Shown here: one piece after another, positions 1 through 8,467 of the stretch
Position numbering within the stretch: position 1 is the first letter of the stretch
How the letters are laid out: each line of letters begins with the position of its first letter
Assembly (NCBI GenBank): GCA_002426015.1
Contig: DINS01000023.1
Location: forward strand, 76,171-140,170
Length of the DNA stretch: 64,000 nt
DNA from: Flavobacteriaceae bacterium UBA5534
Lineage (GTDB): Bacteria; Bacteroidota; Bacteroidia; Flavobacteriales; Flavobacteriaceae
Direction of reading: 5' to 3'
The notes under the pieces: model-generated
What the model was told of the DNA's origin: nothing
The model's input: only the letters and a program-made list of their open reading frames with translations
Database searches by the model: none
Program-made: the position numbers and the translations under genes

Positions 1-1889
1 ATACGTGTCATCGCATTCTCATCATTAAATAAGTATTCTGCCAAGGCTTTTGCCAATTCAGTTTTACCAACTCCAGTAGTTCCTAAAAATAAAAATGTAC
101 CAATCGGTTTTTGCGGATTTTGTAAACCTGCACGACTTCTTCTAACGGCATCACTTACAGCTTCAATGGCTTCATCTTGTCCAATGACACGTTTGTGCAA
201 TTGATCTTCTAATTTCAAGAGTTTTTCTCGGTCGCTTTGCAACATCTTGGTGACAGGAATACCTGTCCATTTGGCAACCACTTCAGCAATGTCTTCATAA
301 GTGACCTCTTCTTTAATTAATGAACTGCCAGATTGGTTTTTTTGCAGTTCTAATTGGAGTTTTTCAAGTTCTTCTTGAGCTTCCTTGATTTTTCCGTAAC
401 GAATTTCTGCTACTTTTCCATAGTCACCATCACGTTCGGCACGTTCGGCTTCTAATTTAAAGTCTTCAATATCCGATTTTATGGTTTGAATGTTGTCAAC
501 AACTTCTTTTTCACTTTTCCATTTGGCATTGATGTCGTTGCGTTCTTCTTTAAGATTTGCCAATTCTGAACGTAATGTTTTTAGTTTTGCTTCGTCCTTC
601 TCACGTTTGATAGCTTCAATTTCTATTTCCAATTGCATGATTTTTCTATCTAATACATCCAATTCTTCTGGTTTGCTGTTGATTTCCATACGTAATTTGG
701 AAGCAGCTTCATCCATAAGGTCAATGGCCTTATCTGGAAGGAATCGATTGGTTATATAGCGTTCGGAAAGTTCTACTGCTCCTATAATAGCTTCGTCTTT
801 GATACGGACTTTATGGTGTGTTTCGTATTTTTCCTTGATACCACGTAAAATGGAAATGGCACTTTCGGTATCAGGTTCATCGACCATTACTTTTTGGAAA
901 CGACGCTCCAATGCTTTGTCTTTCTCAAAATATTTTTGGTACTCGTCGAGCGTTGTAGCTCCAATGGCACGCAATTCGCCACGAGCCAGTGCTGGTTTTA
1001 AAATATTAGCTGCATCCATGGCGCCTTGTCCACCACCTGCACCAACAAGTGTATGAATCTCGTCAATGAAAAGGACGATGTCGCCTTCACTTGATGTGAC
1101 TTCCTTAATGACCGCTTTGAGGCGTTCTTCAAATTCGCCTTTATATTTGGCTCCTGCAATCAATGCTCCCATATCGAGGGCAAATATTTGTTTTTCTTTT
1201 AGATTTTCGGGGACGTCACCATCTACAATACGATGTGCTAGCCCTTCTGCAATAGCGGTTTTACCTGTACCTGGTTCACCAACCAAAATGGGGTTGTTCT
1301 TGGTACGACGCGACAGAATTTGAAGAATACGACGTATCTCTTCATCGCGACCAATCACAGGATCTAACTTACCGTCTTTGGCTAACTGGTTAAGGTTTTT
1401 GGCAAATTTGTTCAATGAATTATATGTATCCTCTTGGCTTTGAGAAGTTACCCTATCACCTTGACGTAATTCGTTGATGCCAGCTGCTAGCGCTTTTTCG
1501 GTAACACCTTGGTCTTTTAGCATTTGAGCTATTTTACTATTGGATTTGAAAATGGCGAGGATTAAATGTTCGATAGACACATAATCATCTTTCATTTTTT
1601 TTGCAATTATTGAGGCTTCATTGAGGCTTTTATTAGTCTCGCGAGATAACATAATATCGCCTCCAGTCACTTTAGCAAAACTTTCTAGTTGTTTATCTAA
1701 AGTCTGCTGTAATAAAACAACATTGACATTCAATTTTTTGAGCAGGAATGGCAATACGTTTTCATCAACTTCAAAAATGGCTTTAAAAATGTGCTCATTC
1801 TCGATTTGTTGATGGCCAAAGCCTTGAGCAATTTGTTGTGCTTGCTGTATGGCTTCTTGTGATTTTATGGTATAATTATTAAAATTCAT
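1..1889 (-). CDS. clpB: ATP-dependent disaggregase ClpB (C-terminal part outside window)
   Basis: This is the N-terminal 629 codons of a ClpB/Hsp104 chaperone, a hexameric cytoplasmic AAA+ machine that works with DnaK to pull apart protein aggregates. In order I see the double Clp N domain (about residues 1-145), the first AAA+ module with Walker A GEPGTGKT near residue 205 and the GATTLDEY segment, a long charged coiled-coil middle domain (about 400-530) that separates ClpB from ClpA and ClpC, and the start of the second AAA+ module with Walker A GTTGVGKT near residue 603. The family is usually about 860 residues, so roughly a quarter lies beyond the left edge. The start is the ATG at 1889. 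A loose promoter match (TTG-17-TATCTTTTG) lies at 1920-1948 on the minus strand. No CIRCE element is visible. Confidence 0.97.
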   Translation of the reverse strand, partial: MNFNNYTIKSQEAIQQAQQIAQGFGHQQIENEHIFKAIFEVDENVLPFLLKKLNVNVVLLQQTLDKQLESFAKVTGGDIMLSRETNKSLNEASIIAKKMKDDYVSIEHLILAIFKSNSKIAQMLKDQGVTEKALAAGINELRQGDRVTSQSQEDTYNSLNKFAKNLNQLAKDGKLDPVIGRDEEIRRILQILSRRTKNNPILVGEPGTGKTAIAEGLAHRIVDGDVPENLKEKQIFALDMGALIAGAKYKGEFEERLKAVIKEVTSSEGDIVLFIDEIHTLVGAGGGQGAMDAANILKPALARGELRAIGATTLDEYQKYFEKDKALERRFQKVMVDEPDTESAISILRGIKEKYETHHKVRIKDEAIIGAVELSERYITNRFLPDKAIDLMDEAASKLRMEINSKPEELDVLDRKIMQLEIEIEAIKREKDEAKLKTLRSELANLKEERNDINAKWKSEKEVVDNIQTIKSDIEDFKLEAERAERDGDYGKVAEIRYGKIKEAQEELEKLQLELQKNQSGSSLIKEEVTYEDIAEVVAKWTGIPVTKMLQSDREKLLKLEDQLHKRVIGQDEAIEAVSDAVRRSRAGLQNPQKPIGTFLFLGTTGVGKTELAKALAEYLFNDENAMTR

Positions 1890-1992
1890 ATCGTTATAAG
1901 TGTTTAATTCTTTATTTTACAAAAGATATAAGTCAAGAATCTTACCAATCGGTTTTGCAGGACAAAATGTCTTAATAAAGTCAATAATAGCA

Positions 1993-2005
1993 TGACGTTT
2001 CGTCA
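1993..2005. promoter_or_regulatory. Inverted repeat between clpB and ytxJ
   Basis: TGACG and CGTCA flank three bases between two divergent genes. It is a possible operator, but no regulator is identified. Confidence 0.3.
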
Positions 2006-2056
2006 GGTTAATGGGTTTGTTATTTGAATCGATTTATAGTGTTAATGAACTTAATT

Positions 2057-2443
2057 ATGGGACTATTTGATAAATTATTTGGAGGCTCGTCTGAGCCTAA
2101 AGAAGAAAAGGCACTGCCTTGGATAGCTTTGACTACTATAGCTCAATTGGATGAAATTGAGAAGTTGTCGGCAACTAAGACACAGGTGATATTTAAACAT
2201 TCTACAACCTGTGGGATTAGTAGAATGGTAATGCGTCAGTTTATTGAAGTGTTTGATGTCGATGCCAATTTAGATCTGTACTACCTGGATTTGCATAGTT
2301 ACAGGGACGTATCTAACGAAACAGGGTATAAGTTTCAGGTGATACATGAGTCACCCCAACTTTTGGTTGTCAAAAATGGCATTGTGGTGGCGCATGCAAG
2401 CCATGGTGCGATTAATGATTTGGAGTTGAGCAGGTTTGTATAG
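2057..2443 (+). CDS. ytxJ: Bacillithiol-system monothiol bacilliredoxin, YtxJ/BrxC family
   Basis: A 128-residue cytoplasmic thioredoxin-fold protein of the YtxJ (DUF2847) type. Members remove bacillithiol from S-bacillithiolated proteins through a single reactive cysteine. The motif HSTTCGIS places that cysteine at residue 52, followed by the usual beta-strand with DLHSYRDVS, a cis-proline segment ESPQLLVV, and HASHGAI near the C terminus. The reading frame is open 11 codons further upstream, but family members begin MGLFDKLFG or similar, so I take the ATG at 2057. It is divergent from clpB and ends at a strong hairpin. Its presence suggests that the organism makes bacillithiol, which is known for many Bacteroidota. 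That is an inference, because no bsh biosynthesis gene is in this window. Confidence 0.88.
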   Translation: MGLFDKLFGGSSEPKEEKALPWIALTTIAQLDEIEKLSATKTQVIFKHSTTCGISRMVMRQFIEVFDVDANLDLYYLDLHSYRDVSNETGYKFQVIHESPQLLVVKNGIVVAHASHGAINDLELSRFV

Positions 2444-2490
2444 CTTAACTTTGTAATGAAATAAATAGGACACCATTTTATTAAAAGCAA

Positions 2491-2525
2491 AAAACTCCCA
2501 AGTTGCCTTGAGAGTTTTGGTTTTT
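2491..2525. terminator. Bidirectional intrinsic terminator
   Basis: A 12-base-pair stem with one mismatch (2491-2502 with 2507-2518) and a TTGC loop, with A-rich and T-rich flanks. It serves ytxJ and the convergent zinc-ribbon gene. Confidence 0.85.
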
Positions 2526-2539
2526 TTAAAGAAGAGAGG

Positions 2540-2680
2540 TTATTTACCCATGATTCTGAACATTCCTGTTCCGCAAGTTGGACACTTACCTTTCATTGCT
2601 TTTCTACCGTTTTTCATAGTAGTTTCAGCAGCGTCTTTCATTTCTTTTTTTGACTTACATTTTACACAATATGCTTCCAT
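2540..2680 (-). CDS. Small zinc-ribbon protein (46 residues, DUF5679-like)
   Basis: A 46-residue ORF starting at the ATG at 2680 and stopping at 2540. It carries two CxxC knuckles, at residues 5/8 (CVKC) and 33/36 (CPTC), separated by a basic linker, so it should fold as a C4 zinc ribbon. The pattern matches the short DUF5679 proteins, which resemble the zinc fingers of topoisomerase I. DNA or RNA binding is plausible but not demonstrated. It is monocistronic, between a bidirectional terminator and the lipoprotein gene at 2766. The conserved cysteine spacing and in-frame start and stop support a real gene despite its size. Confidence 0.8.
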   Translation of the reverse strand: MEAYCVKCKSKKEMKDAAETTMKNGRKAMKGKCPTCGTGMFRIMGK

Positions 2681-2765
2681 TTTTTAGATTTTAAATTAAT
2701 TGTATTGTTAAAAGTAAGTTTTATGTTAGTAACACACAAATTACTTTGAGTGTTTTTATCATTTT

Positions 2766-3947
2766 TTATGCTCTTACGCGATATGAACTGATAATCTGTT
2801 TGAGTTTCAGTTTTAAATCCTCTCCTGTATCATAGACCATATCGGCATCAGAAGGAAAATGTACACTACGGTTACGCAACAAGTCTAAATCTTTCCTATC
2901 TAGTGCACGTTCGTCGCCTCGCACGATTGCATAACGGTTTTCGAACACAAACTCACTGTCGATAGGAAAGGCATCCAGCGTTTGGTTATTTTTTAGATCG
3001 GTGTAAACGACCTTGCCAATGACCTGCGTTGATTTAAATTGACTGAATTCAAAATAGCGTGCTCTTACATTGATAATGTTATCAATCTTTACATCGTTAC
3101 CCAGACTGTCTTTTACAACATTTCCTGCTTCATCCAATTGGTATTTCCAGCCATCGACGATTTGTTTTTCTTTTAATAGTTGCTTTTCATGCAATTCGTC
3201 TGCAGAAATGTTGATTTGCTTAAGTTGTAATGTCATGGCAAAGTCATAATCGATAGTGTTATCTAGATTGGCATGATAGACTGTCCAAAATTGATCCAAT
3301 CCATAGGTGTCAAAGTTGAGCAAGTCGTCTTCCAAGCGTCGTGGAATGATTTGATTGGTTTTGTTTTCAATCGAAACAAAGACGTAATCTGTCCCACGTT
3401 GGTGTGCTTCTTGCATCAAATCTCTTGTATTCTCATAGTTTGGATTGATACGTTCTATGTATTTAAACACATCGTATGCTTTTCTAATGGTCTGTTTGTT
3501 TTCTGATTCTAACATTGTCAATCCTTTATCATACATATGATCAGAAACATTATTGCGAGAAGCAATGATTTCATCAGTATAGTCATTGAAGGTCAATTGG
3601 AGCGTTTTGCCTCCTATTTGTAATGGTAATACTGGTTTGATGGCTTCTTGTCGAGCGTTTAAATCTAAATATCTTTCATAAATAGCTTTGTAATGTTCTG
3701 GGTTGCCATCTTTTTTAAGGTGGTTGATGTCGTTCAAATCTCTTTCAACAGCTTTGTAATAGGCATCTTCGAGCATCACCACGTAATCTTGCTTACGTTT
3801 TTTGTCTTTGTTGTTGTCGAGTTTTCGCAGGGCATCTTCAATGGCTTGATCGTAGTTACCAGAATGTAATGCTTTCTCGATTTGTTTTCGTCCACTACAA
3901 GAAACAAGCAGTGAAAGAAGTACGGATAAGAGTAGTAATTTTTTCAT
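2766..3947 (-). CDS. Outer-membrane-type lipoprotein of unknown function
   Basis: A 393-residue protein with a lipoprotein signal peptide ending in LLVSC (lipid-attachment Cys at residue 17). The frame is open 29 codons further upstream, but that stretch precedes a canonical MKKLLLL signal, so the ATG at 3947 is chosen. The mature part begins with a helical, TPR-like stretch (SGNYDQAIEDALRKL) and continues into a mixed alpha/beta region with no catalytic motif I can name. No neighbour on the same strand is close enough to suggest an operon. I do not recognise a characterised family. Envelope localisation is the only firm inference. Confidence 0.75.
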   Translation of the reverse strand: MKKLLLLSVLLSLLVSCSGRKQIEKALHSGNYDQAIEDALRKLDNNKDKKRKQDYVVMLEDAYYKAVERDLNDINHLKKDGNPEHYKAIYERYLDLNARQEAIKPVLPLQIGGKTLQLTFNDYTDEIIASRNNVSDHMYDKGLTMLESENKQTIRKAYDVFKYIERINPNYENTRDLMQEAHQRGTDYVFVSIENKTNQIIPRRLEDDLLNFDTYGLDQFWTVYHANLDNTIDYDFAMTLQLKQINISADELHEKQLLKEKQIVDGWKYQLDEAGNVVKDSLGNDVKIDNIINVRARYFEFSQFKSTQVIGKVVYTDLKNNQTLDAFPIDSEFVFENRYAIVRGDERALDRKDLDLLRNRSVHFPSDADMVYDTGEDLKLKLKQIISSYRVRA

Positions 3948-4146
3948 GATTCTGGATTTTATTGGTTTATATGTAATAAGGAATCCAAATTGTATGCCAA
4001 AATAGAAAAGCACCCAAAACAGGATGCTTTTCAACCTTCTAACTAATTAATAACCTAAACTAAAAACCAGACAATTAAAGTAACGGTAGAATAGAAGCAT
4101 GTTAAAAACAACTCTAGTTTATATTTTTCGATTTTATCTATCATGA

Positions 4147-5748
4147 TCACTCTTTTATTATTTTTTTTGTAAGAACACCTCTTTCGGTTTTGATGTTCAC
4201 AAAATATAGGCCTGAAGCAATTTCATCTATTCGATAGGTTTCCAAGTTACCGTCCAATGATTTTATTTCTTTGCCTTGAATGTCATATATAATAACGTTT
4301 TTAATGTTTTGGTTGGTTTTAATTGTAAAGCTGTTTGTAGTAGGATTTGGGTATAGTGAAATACTATATTCTAATTCTAAATTGTTAACCGAAAGTGAAG
4401 GGTCAACATATTTCCAAAGCTCTATTCCGGTTGTACCATCATTGGCCGAAAAAAACAATATGTTATTTGCAACAGTTAAACCTTGCGGGTTGCTATCACC
4501 ACTTGGATTGATGTTGTTAACTAAAACAGTTCCTACATCAGTACCATCGGTTTTCCATAATTCCCTACCATTTACACCATCATCTGCGACAAAAAAGAGT
4601 TCTCCTAAATATTCGGTAAAATAACTAGGGTTGCTGTCTGGAGAAGATGGAGAGGTGTTTATGTCTTTTAGCATAAATGTATTTAAAGCTCTATCAATAA
4701 TTGCTCCATTATAAGTTACCCAAACCTCAAAACCATTAGAGCCATTATCAGCTGAATAATATAACCTATCATTGTATATTGTTAAGTTGGATGGGTTACT
4801 GCCTGTTGGACCTGGATTTATATCAAGTACCAAAGAAATGTTTTCGCTAGTATCCATTTTAAATAACTCAATACCTGTAGTTCCATTATCTGCTTTAAAA
4901 TAAAGCTCATTATCAAATACAATAAAGTTGGAAGGGTTACTTGAATCTGTTCCAGTATTTAGGTCACCTACCAAAAGTGTTCCGGAAGTTGTGCCATCTG
5001 ACACCCATAATTCTCTACCATTGCTATTTGTTTCAGCAGAGAAGTAAAGTTTATCATTAAAAGTGATAAAATTATTAGGGTTACTTGAGTTAGAAGGACT
5101 GCCAGGATTGATGTCTTTAAGCAATAGCGTTCCAGCTAATGTTCCATCACTGACATATAATTCGATGCCAACACCTTCAAAGGCTCTAAAATATAGCTTA
5201 TCATTATAATGATGTGGTTTAAAGTCTTGTACAGGTAAACTAATATTAGAATTGTTAACTGCAACAGTACCAGAAACTGTTCCATCAGATTTATATAAAA
5301 TTTGATTGCTACTGTTATATGTAGCCCCAAAGTACACTTCTGAATTAAACTCCTCAAAATTTGTTATGAAAGCGAGATTATTAGACAGTTTAACTGTTCC
5401 AGACGTAGTACCATCTGTACTCCAAATTCGACTGCCTCCCGGATTTGTTGGATAGGACTTAAAGAATATCAAATCAAGGGCGTTTGAATAAAAGAAATCA
5501 CCAGGTTTCTCAAATGGATTGCCTAAATCTTTAATTGAGATAGTGCCTGTTTCTGTTCCGTCACTGATCCATAATGAAAAATTGTTCTGATCAGGACCTG
5601 CAGAAAATAATAAATTTCCGTTATAAGCGATTAATTGATTTGGGTCAATACCTTGATAGGCGAAATTTCCTATATCCTTTACCAAACTCACTTGGGCTTG
5701 AGAAAAGAAAGCTGAAATTAAAAATGCAAAAAGTAGAAATTTTTTCAT
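4147..5748 (-). CDS. ELWxxDGT-repeat protein with type IX secretion sorting domain
   Basis: A 533-residue secreted protein. It has a signal peptide (MKKFLLFAFLISAFFSQAQ), then a series of roughly 45-residue beta repeats built around ELW-x-x-DGT-x-x-GT. Six carry a clear DGT core, and others are degenerate (LFKMDTSEN, VWVTYNGA). The last ~75 residues form a type A T9SS sorting domain beginning YPNPTTNSF and ending in a short basic strand (TKKIIKE). Such proteins cross the outer membrane through the T9SS and lose the tail on release or anchoring. The repeats probably form a beta-propeller-like surface, with ligand unknown. A perfect 16-base palindrome lies 56 bases upstream and also precedes the nearby histidine kinase, so this gene is a candidate target of the adjacent two-component system. 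Confidence 0.9.
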   Translation of the reverse strand: MKKFLLFAFLISAFFSQAQVSLVKDIGNFAYQGIDPNQLIAYNGNLLFSAGPDQNNFSLWISDGTETGTISIKDLGNPFEKPGDFFYSNALDLIFFKSYPTNPGGSRIWSTDGTTSGTVKLSNNLAFITNFEEFNSEVYFGATYNSSNQILYKSDGTVSGTVAVNNSNISLPVQDFKPHHYNDKLYFRAFEGVGIELYVSDGTLAGTLLLKDINPGSPSNSSNPNNFITFNDKLYFSAETNSNGRELWVSDGTTSGTLLVGDLNTGTDSSNPSNFIVFDNELYFKADNGTTGIELFKMDTSENISLVLDINPGPTGSNPSNLTIYNDRLYYSADNGSNGFEVWVTYNGAIIDRALNTFMLKDINTSPSSPDSNPSYFTEYLGELFFVADDGVNGRELWKTDGTDVGTVLVNNINPSGDSNPQGLTVANNILFFSANDGTTGIELWKYVDPSLSVNNLELEYSISLYPNPTTNSFTIKTNQNIKNVIIYDIQGKEIKSLDGNLETYRIDEIASGLYFVNIKTERGVLTKKIIKE

Positions 5749-5804
5749 AATAAATAGGTTTTAAAGTTATTATGTAAAAATAGGAGTGAAGGTAAATAGC
5801 TGTG

Positions 5805-5820
5805 CTACCCAAAAGGGTAG
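5805..5820. promoter_or_regulatory. Perfect 16-base palindrome, candidate operator
   Basis: CTACCCAAAAGGGTAG lies between the response regulator stop and the ELWxxDGT gene start. It has no T-tract, so it does not look like a terminator. The same 16-mer recurs at 8427-8442 upstream of the histidine kinase. Confidence 0.6.
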
Positions 5821-5853
5821 AATTGTGCAACTTTATTAGGAACGGTTGAATTT

Positions 5854-6477
5854 TTAAAGTAAATTTTCCTTGTTAGCCTTTTGTACGGCTTCAATATTAG
5901 AGTTCACTTGAAGTTTGATATAGATATTTTTTAAGTGAAATTTAATAGTGTTTTTGCTAATGAACAGTTTGTCTGCAATACTGTCGTAACTGTTGCCTTC
6001 AGAGAGTTGTATGAGAACTTCTTTTTCACGTTTTGAAAGTTCTATCTTACTTGGTTTTTTCTGAAATGAATTGACTACCATTTTAGCAATTTTAATACTC
6101 ATTGGTGCACCACCAGCGATTGTTTCTTTTAAAGCATCTATGAGCTCGTCGGGCTTTAGGTTTTTTGTTAAATACCCAGTAGCTCCAGCACATAAGGCAT
6201 CAAATACGATGTCGGAGTTTTCATAAACCGTTACCATGATGATATTGGCTTTTGGAAGGGCTTTCTTAATATACTTTGTGCCTTCCACACCATTGATACC
6301 AGGTAACTCGATGTCCATAAGATAGACATCAGGATTGTCGTATGTAAGGTTATCGATTGCATCTTCGCAGTTGGAATACCTGTTCACCACTTCAAAATCA
6401 TCAGTATGATTGATAATTTCAGCAAATCCTTCGCTCAATGGAATATTATCTTCTATAATAACGACTTTGTGCTTCAT
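5854..6477 (-). CDS. NarL/FixJ-type response regulator
   Basis: A 207-residue two-component regulator. The receiver domain (1-120) has the acidic pair ED at 9-10, the phospho-acceptor Asp55 in LMDIELPG, Thr83 and Lys105. The C-terminal LuxR-type helix-turn-helix (about 143-205) contains the signature KREKEVLIQLSEGNSYDSIA followed by SKNTIKFHLKNIY. It lies 45 bases downstream of the histidine kinase on the same strand, so the two are almost certainly cotranscribed cognates. Dimeric NarL-type domains bind short palindromes. The CTACCCAAAAGGGTAG sites in front of the kinase and in front of the ELWxxDGT gene are good candidates for its operator. Confidence 0.93.
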   Translation of the reverse strand: MKHKVVIIEDNIPLSEGFAEIINHTDDFEVVNRYSNCEDAIDNLTYDNPDVYLMDIELPGINGVEGTKYIKKALPKANIIMVTVYENSDIVFDALCAGATGYLTKNLKPDELIDALKETIAGGAPMSIKIAKMVVNSFQKKPSKIELSKREKEVLIQLSEGNSYDSIADKLFISKNTIKFHLKNIYIKLQVNSNIEAVQKANKENLL

Positions 6478-6522
6478 GGTTTTGTAAAAGTATCAGTTTT
6501 GCGCATTTGTAATACTACCTTT

Positions 6523-8373
6523 TTAGGCGGTTTTCCCATTAAAAATGATTGAAGTTCCTGAACTTTTTATTGTTTTGACAATTAATTCACCTCCAATTTT
6601 TTCAGCGCGTTGCCTCATGTTCTGTAGCCCATTGTTTGATGCCATCTCTACCTTTTCCATACCACTACCATTATCATTGCATTCAATGGTAACTTGGTTG
6701 TTTTGGGTTGTGAATTTTAAGGTTACTTCAGTACACTTTGAATGTTTTAGGGCATTGGTCATCGCCTCCTTAAAAATATAAATTAGCTGTTTACTCCAAT
6801 AATATGGTAATTTTTTATTGACTTCGATTTTTTTGTCAACTTTAAATTTGATAGACGTTGTACTGTAATAGTCTTCACCAAAATCTGAAATATATGTGAC
6901 CAATTCTTCAATATAATCGCTACTTTCTTTTAATGAAAATATAAAGTCGCGCGTACCTCTGTAAAGGCTATTGGAATCTTCGGTAATCTGTTTTATTTTT
7001 GATGATATTTTAGAGTTTTTATCTGCCATATCTTTTTCTACCATCGTAGAAAACAATGAAATTCTTGCTAGTTTATTACCCAAATCATCATGAAAATCTT
7101 GAGCAATATGCTCTCTTACACTGGTAAGTTCTTTTTCTAAAGCTGTTTGAGCATTTATTGCATCTTGTAAAGCCTTATTGGTTAATTTTGCTTTTCGCAA
7201 CTGCGCCATTTTAGCAATAAATAAAATGGCTAAAATAATCAAAGATGCAACTATAATGCCCAATGTCAATTTCCTTATTTTTGCATCTTTTAGTTCGGTC
7301 TGATATTTTGTTTCCAGTTCGTTTATTTTTTCAACTCGCTCTAAATTCAGGATACTATCTTTTATTTTACTGTATGTTCTAAAGCTTTCGTAAGCCTTGC
7401 TTAATTGACCTGCATTTTCATAAATCTCTGAAGCTTCTTTGTACATCATCATATTTGCTGCAGAACCTTTAGGCTTGTCATAATATAAAGCGGTGTCCAT
7501 CCAAATAACGGCCTCATTTAGTTCGCCCAAATCTAAATGGTCCCAGGATTTTGCAAGATAAAATGACGCTAGATTTTTTTCGCCTTTTATTTTCTTGCCA
7601 TAATATATGGCTGAATCGATATATTTTAAAGCATTTTGCAACTCACCCTTATGGTATGATGTAGCTTCCAGAACACGATAAAATAGGGCAATTTCATCAT
7701 TCATATTATATTTAAATGCTTCTTTCCTTGCTTTTTTTATAAAGAGTAAAGATGAATCGATTAATGTTTTGCGTCCTGTTTGTGTGTATTTGGTTTCATA
7801 TTCGAAAGCCAGCCATCTGTAATGTTGAACATTTTGTTGGTTGATATTTTGTCCTGTAATTAGTTTTTCAGCTCTTTTGACATAAGGCCAATTTTTATGG
7901 GTTTCTCTCATTCTTGTGAATAGATTAACAACCTCTTTTATTGCTGTAATTTCCTTCTCACTATCATTTAATCGCTCGGCTTCTCTTAACGCTTTAAATG
8001 CGAAATCTGATAATTTTTCTAAATCGTTGGTCGATCGGTAGTATTGTGCTTTGTTGAGGTAAATTTGAAAAACGTACTTTTTTTCACAGTCAATTCTAGC
8101 CAGCAAGTCTTCTTGTAGATTGAGAATTTTAAGGGTTTTATCAAATTTCAATTGTGTCAAATAATATTTGAATTCTAAATCTAATGCTTCAAATAGACAG
8201 GCTTTTTCATTTGAGGTTTTAAGTTTGTTTACAACATTGAAAACCATTAAGGAGTCCCTATGATTTTGTAAATCTTTGTCAATGTTATTGCAATTACAAT
8301 CTCCTTGAGCAAATGAACTAAAGTTTGTATTGCATAGTGTAAATAGTAAACATACCTTAAATAGTAGCTTCAT
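6523..8373 (-). CDS. TPR-containing sensor histidine kinase (HisKA_3 type)
   Basis: A 616-residue membrane histidine kinase of the NarX/DesK-like group. It has a signal peptide (to about residue 23), then a periplasmic region of TPR-like helical repeats (about 40-345), one transmembrane segment (about 367-386), a short coiled coil, and a HisKA_3 dimerisation domain with the phospho-accepting His428 in DFHDDLGN. An HATPase domain follows (about 515-612) with N-box NALKHSK, DNGSGM and GLQNMRQRAEKIGG. The TPR sensor suggests that it reads a protein or peptide signal in the periplasm, but the ligand is unknown. It is the first gene of a kinase-regulator operon. A 16-base palindrome lies 53 bases upstream of the start and may give autoregulation. 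Confidence 0.92.
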   Translation of the reverse strand: MKLLFKVCLLFTLCNTNFSSFAQGDCNCNNIDKDLQNHRDSLMVFNVVNKLKTSNEKACLFEALDLEFKYYLTQLKFDKTLKILNLQEDLLARIDCEKKYVFQIYLNKAQYYRSTNDLEKLSDFAFKALREAERLNDSEKEITAIKEVVNLFTRMRETHKNWPYVKRAEKLITGQNINQQNVQHYRWLAFEYETKYTQTGRKTLIDSSLLFIKKARKEAFKYNMNDEIALFYRVLEATSYHKGELQNALKYIDSAIYYGKKIKGEKNLASFYLAKSWDHLDLGELNEAVIWMDTALYYDKPKGSAANMMMYKEASEIYENAGQLSKAYESFRTYSKIKDSILNLERVEKINELETKYQTELKDAKIRKLTLGIIVASLIILAILFIAKMAQLRKAKLTNKALQDAINAQTALEKELTSVREHIAQDFHDDLGNKLARISLFSTMVEKDMADKNSKISSKIKQITEDSNSLYRGTRDFIFSLKESSDYIEELVTYISDFGEDYYSTTSIKFKVDKKIEVNKKLPYYWSKQLIYIFKEAMTNALKHSKCTEVTLKFTTQNNQVTIECNDNGSGMEKVEMASNNGLQNMRQRAEKIGGELIVKTIKSSGTSIIFNGKTA

Positions 8374-8422
8374 TATTTGGTAAATAGTTAAGCATTAAAA
8401 GTACAAAAACCTATAAAACAAA

Positions 8423-8446
8423 AAACCTACCCAAAAGGGTAGGTTT
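8423..8446 (-). promoter_or_regulatory. Palindrome doubling as fahA terminator and candidate kinase operator
   Basis: Ten-base arms (8423-8432, 8437-8446) enclose an AAAA loop. Read on the minus strand, a T-run follows, as in an intrinsic terminator for fahA. The core CTACCCAAAAGGGTAG is identical to the site at 5805-5820. Confidence 0.7.
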
Positions 8447-8467
8447 CTCTTTAATGATAAGTTTAAT

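Noticed and set aside
490..1812. Plus-strand ORFs of 63 to 89 codons inside clpB
   Set aside because: They lie antisense to a strongly conserved AAA+ coding region and have low-complexity serine-rich translations with no domain or start context.
5645..5830. Short minus-strand ORF between the ELWxxDGT gene and the regulator
   Set aside because: It overlaps the signal peptide region of the ELWxxDGT gene in another frame and contains the palindrome. It has no recognisable product.
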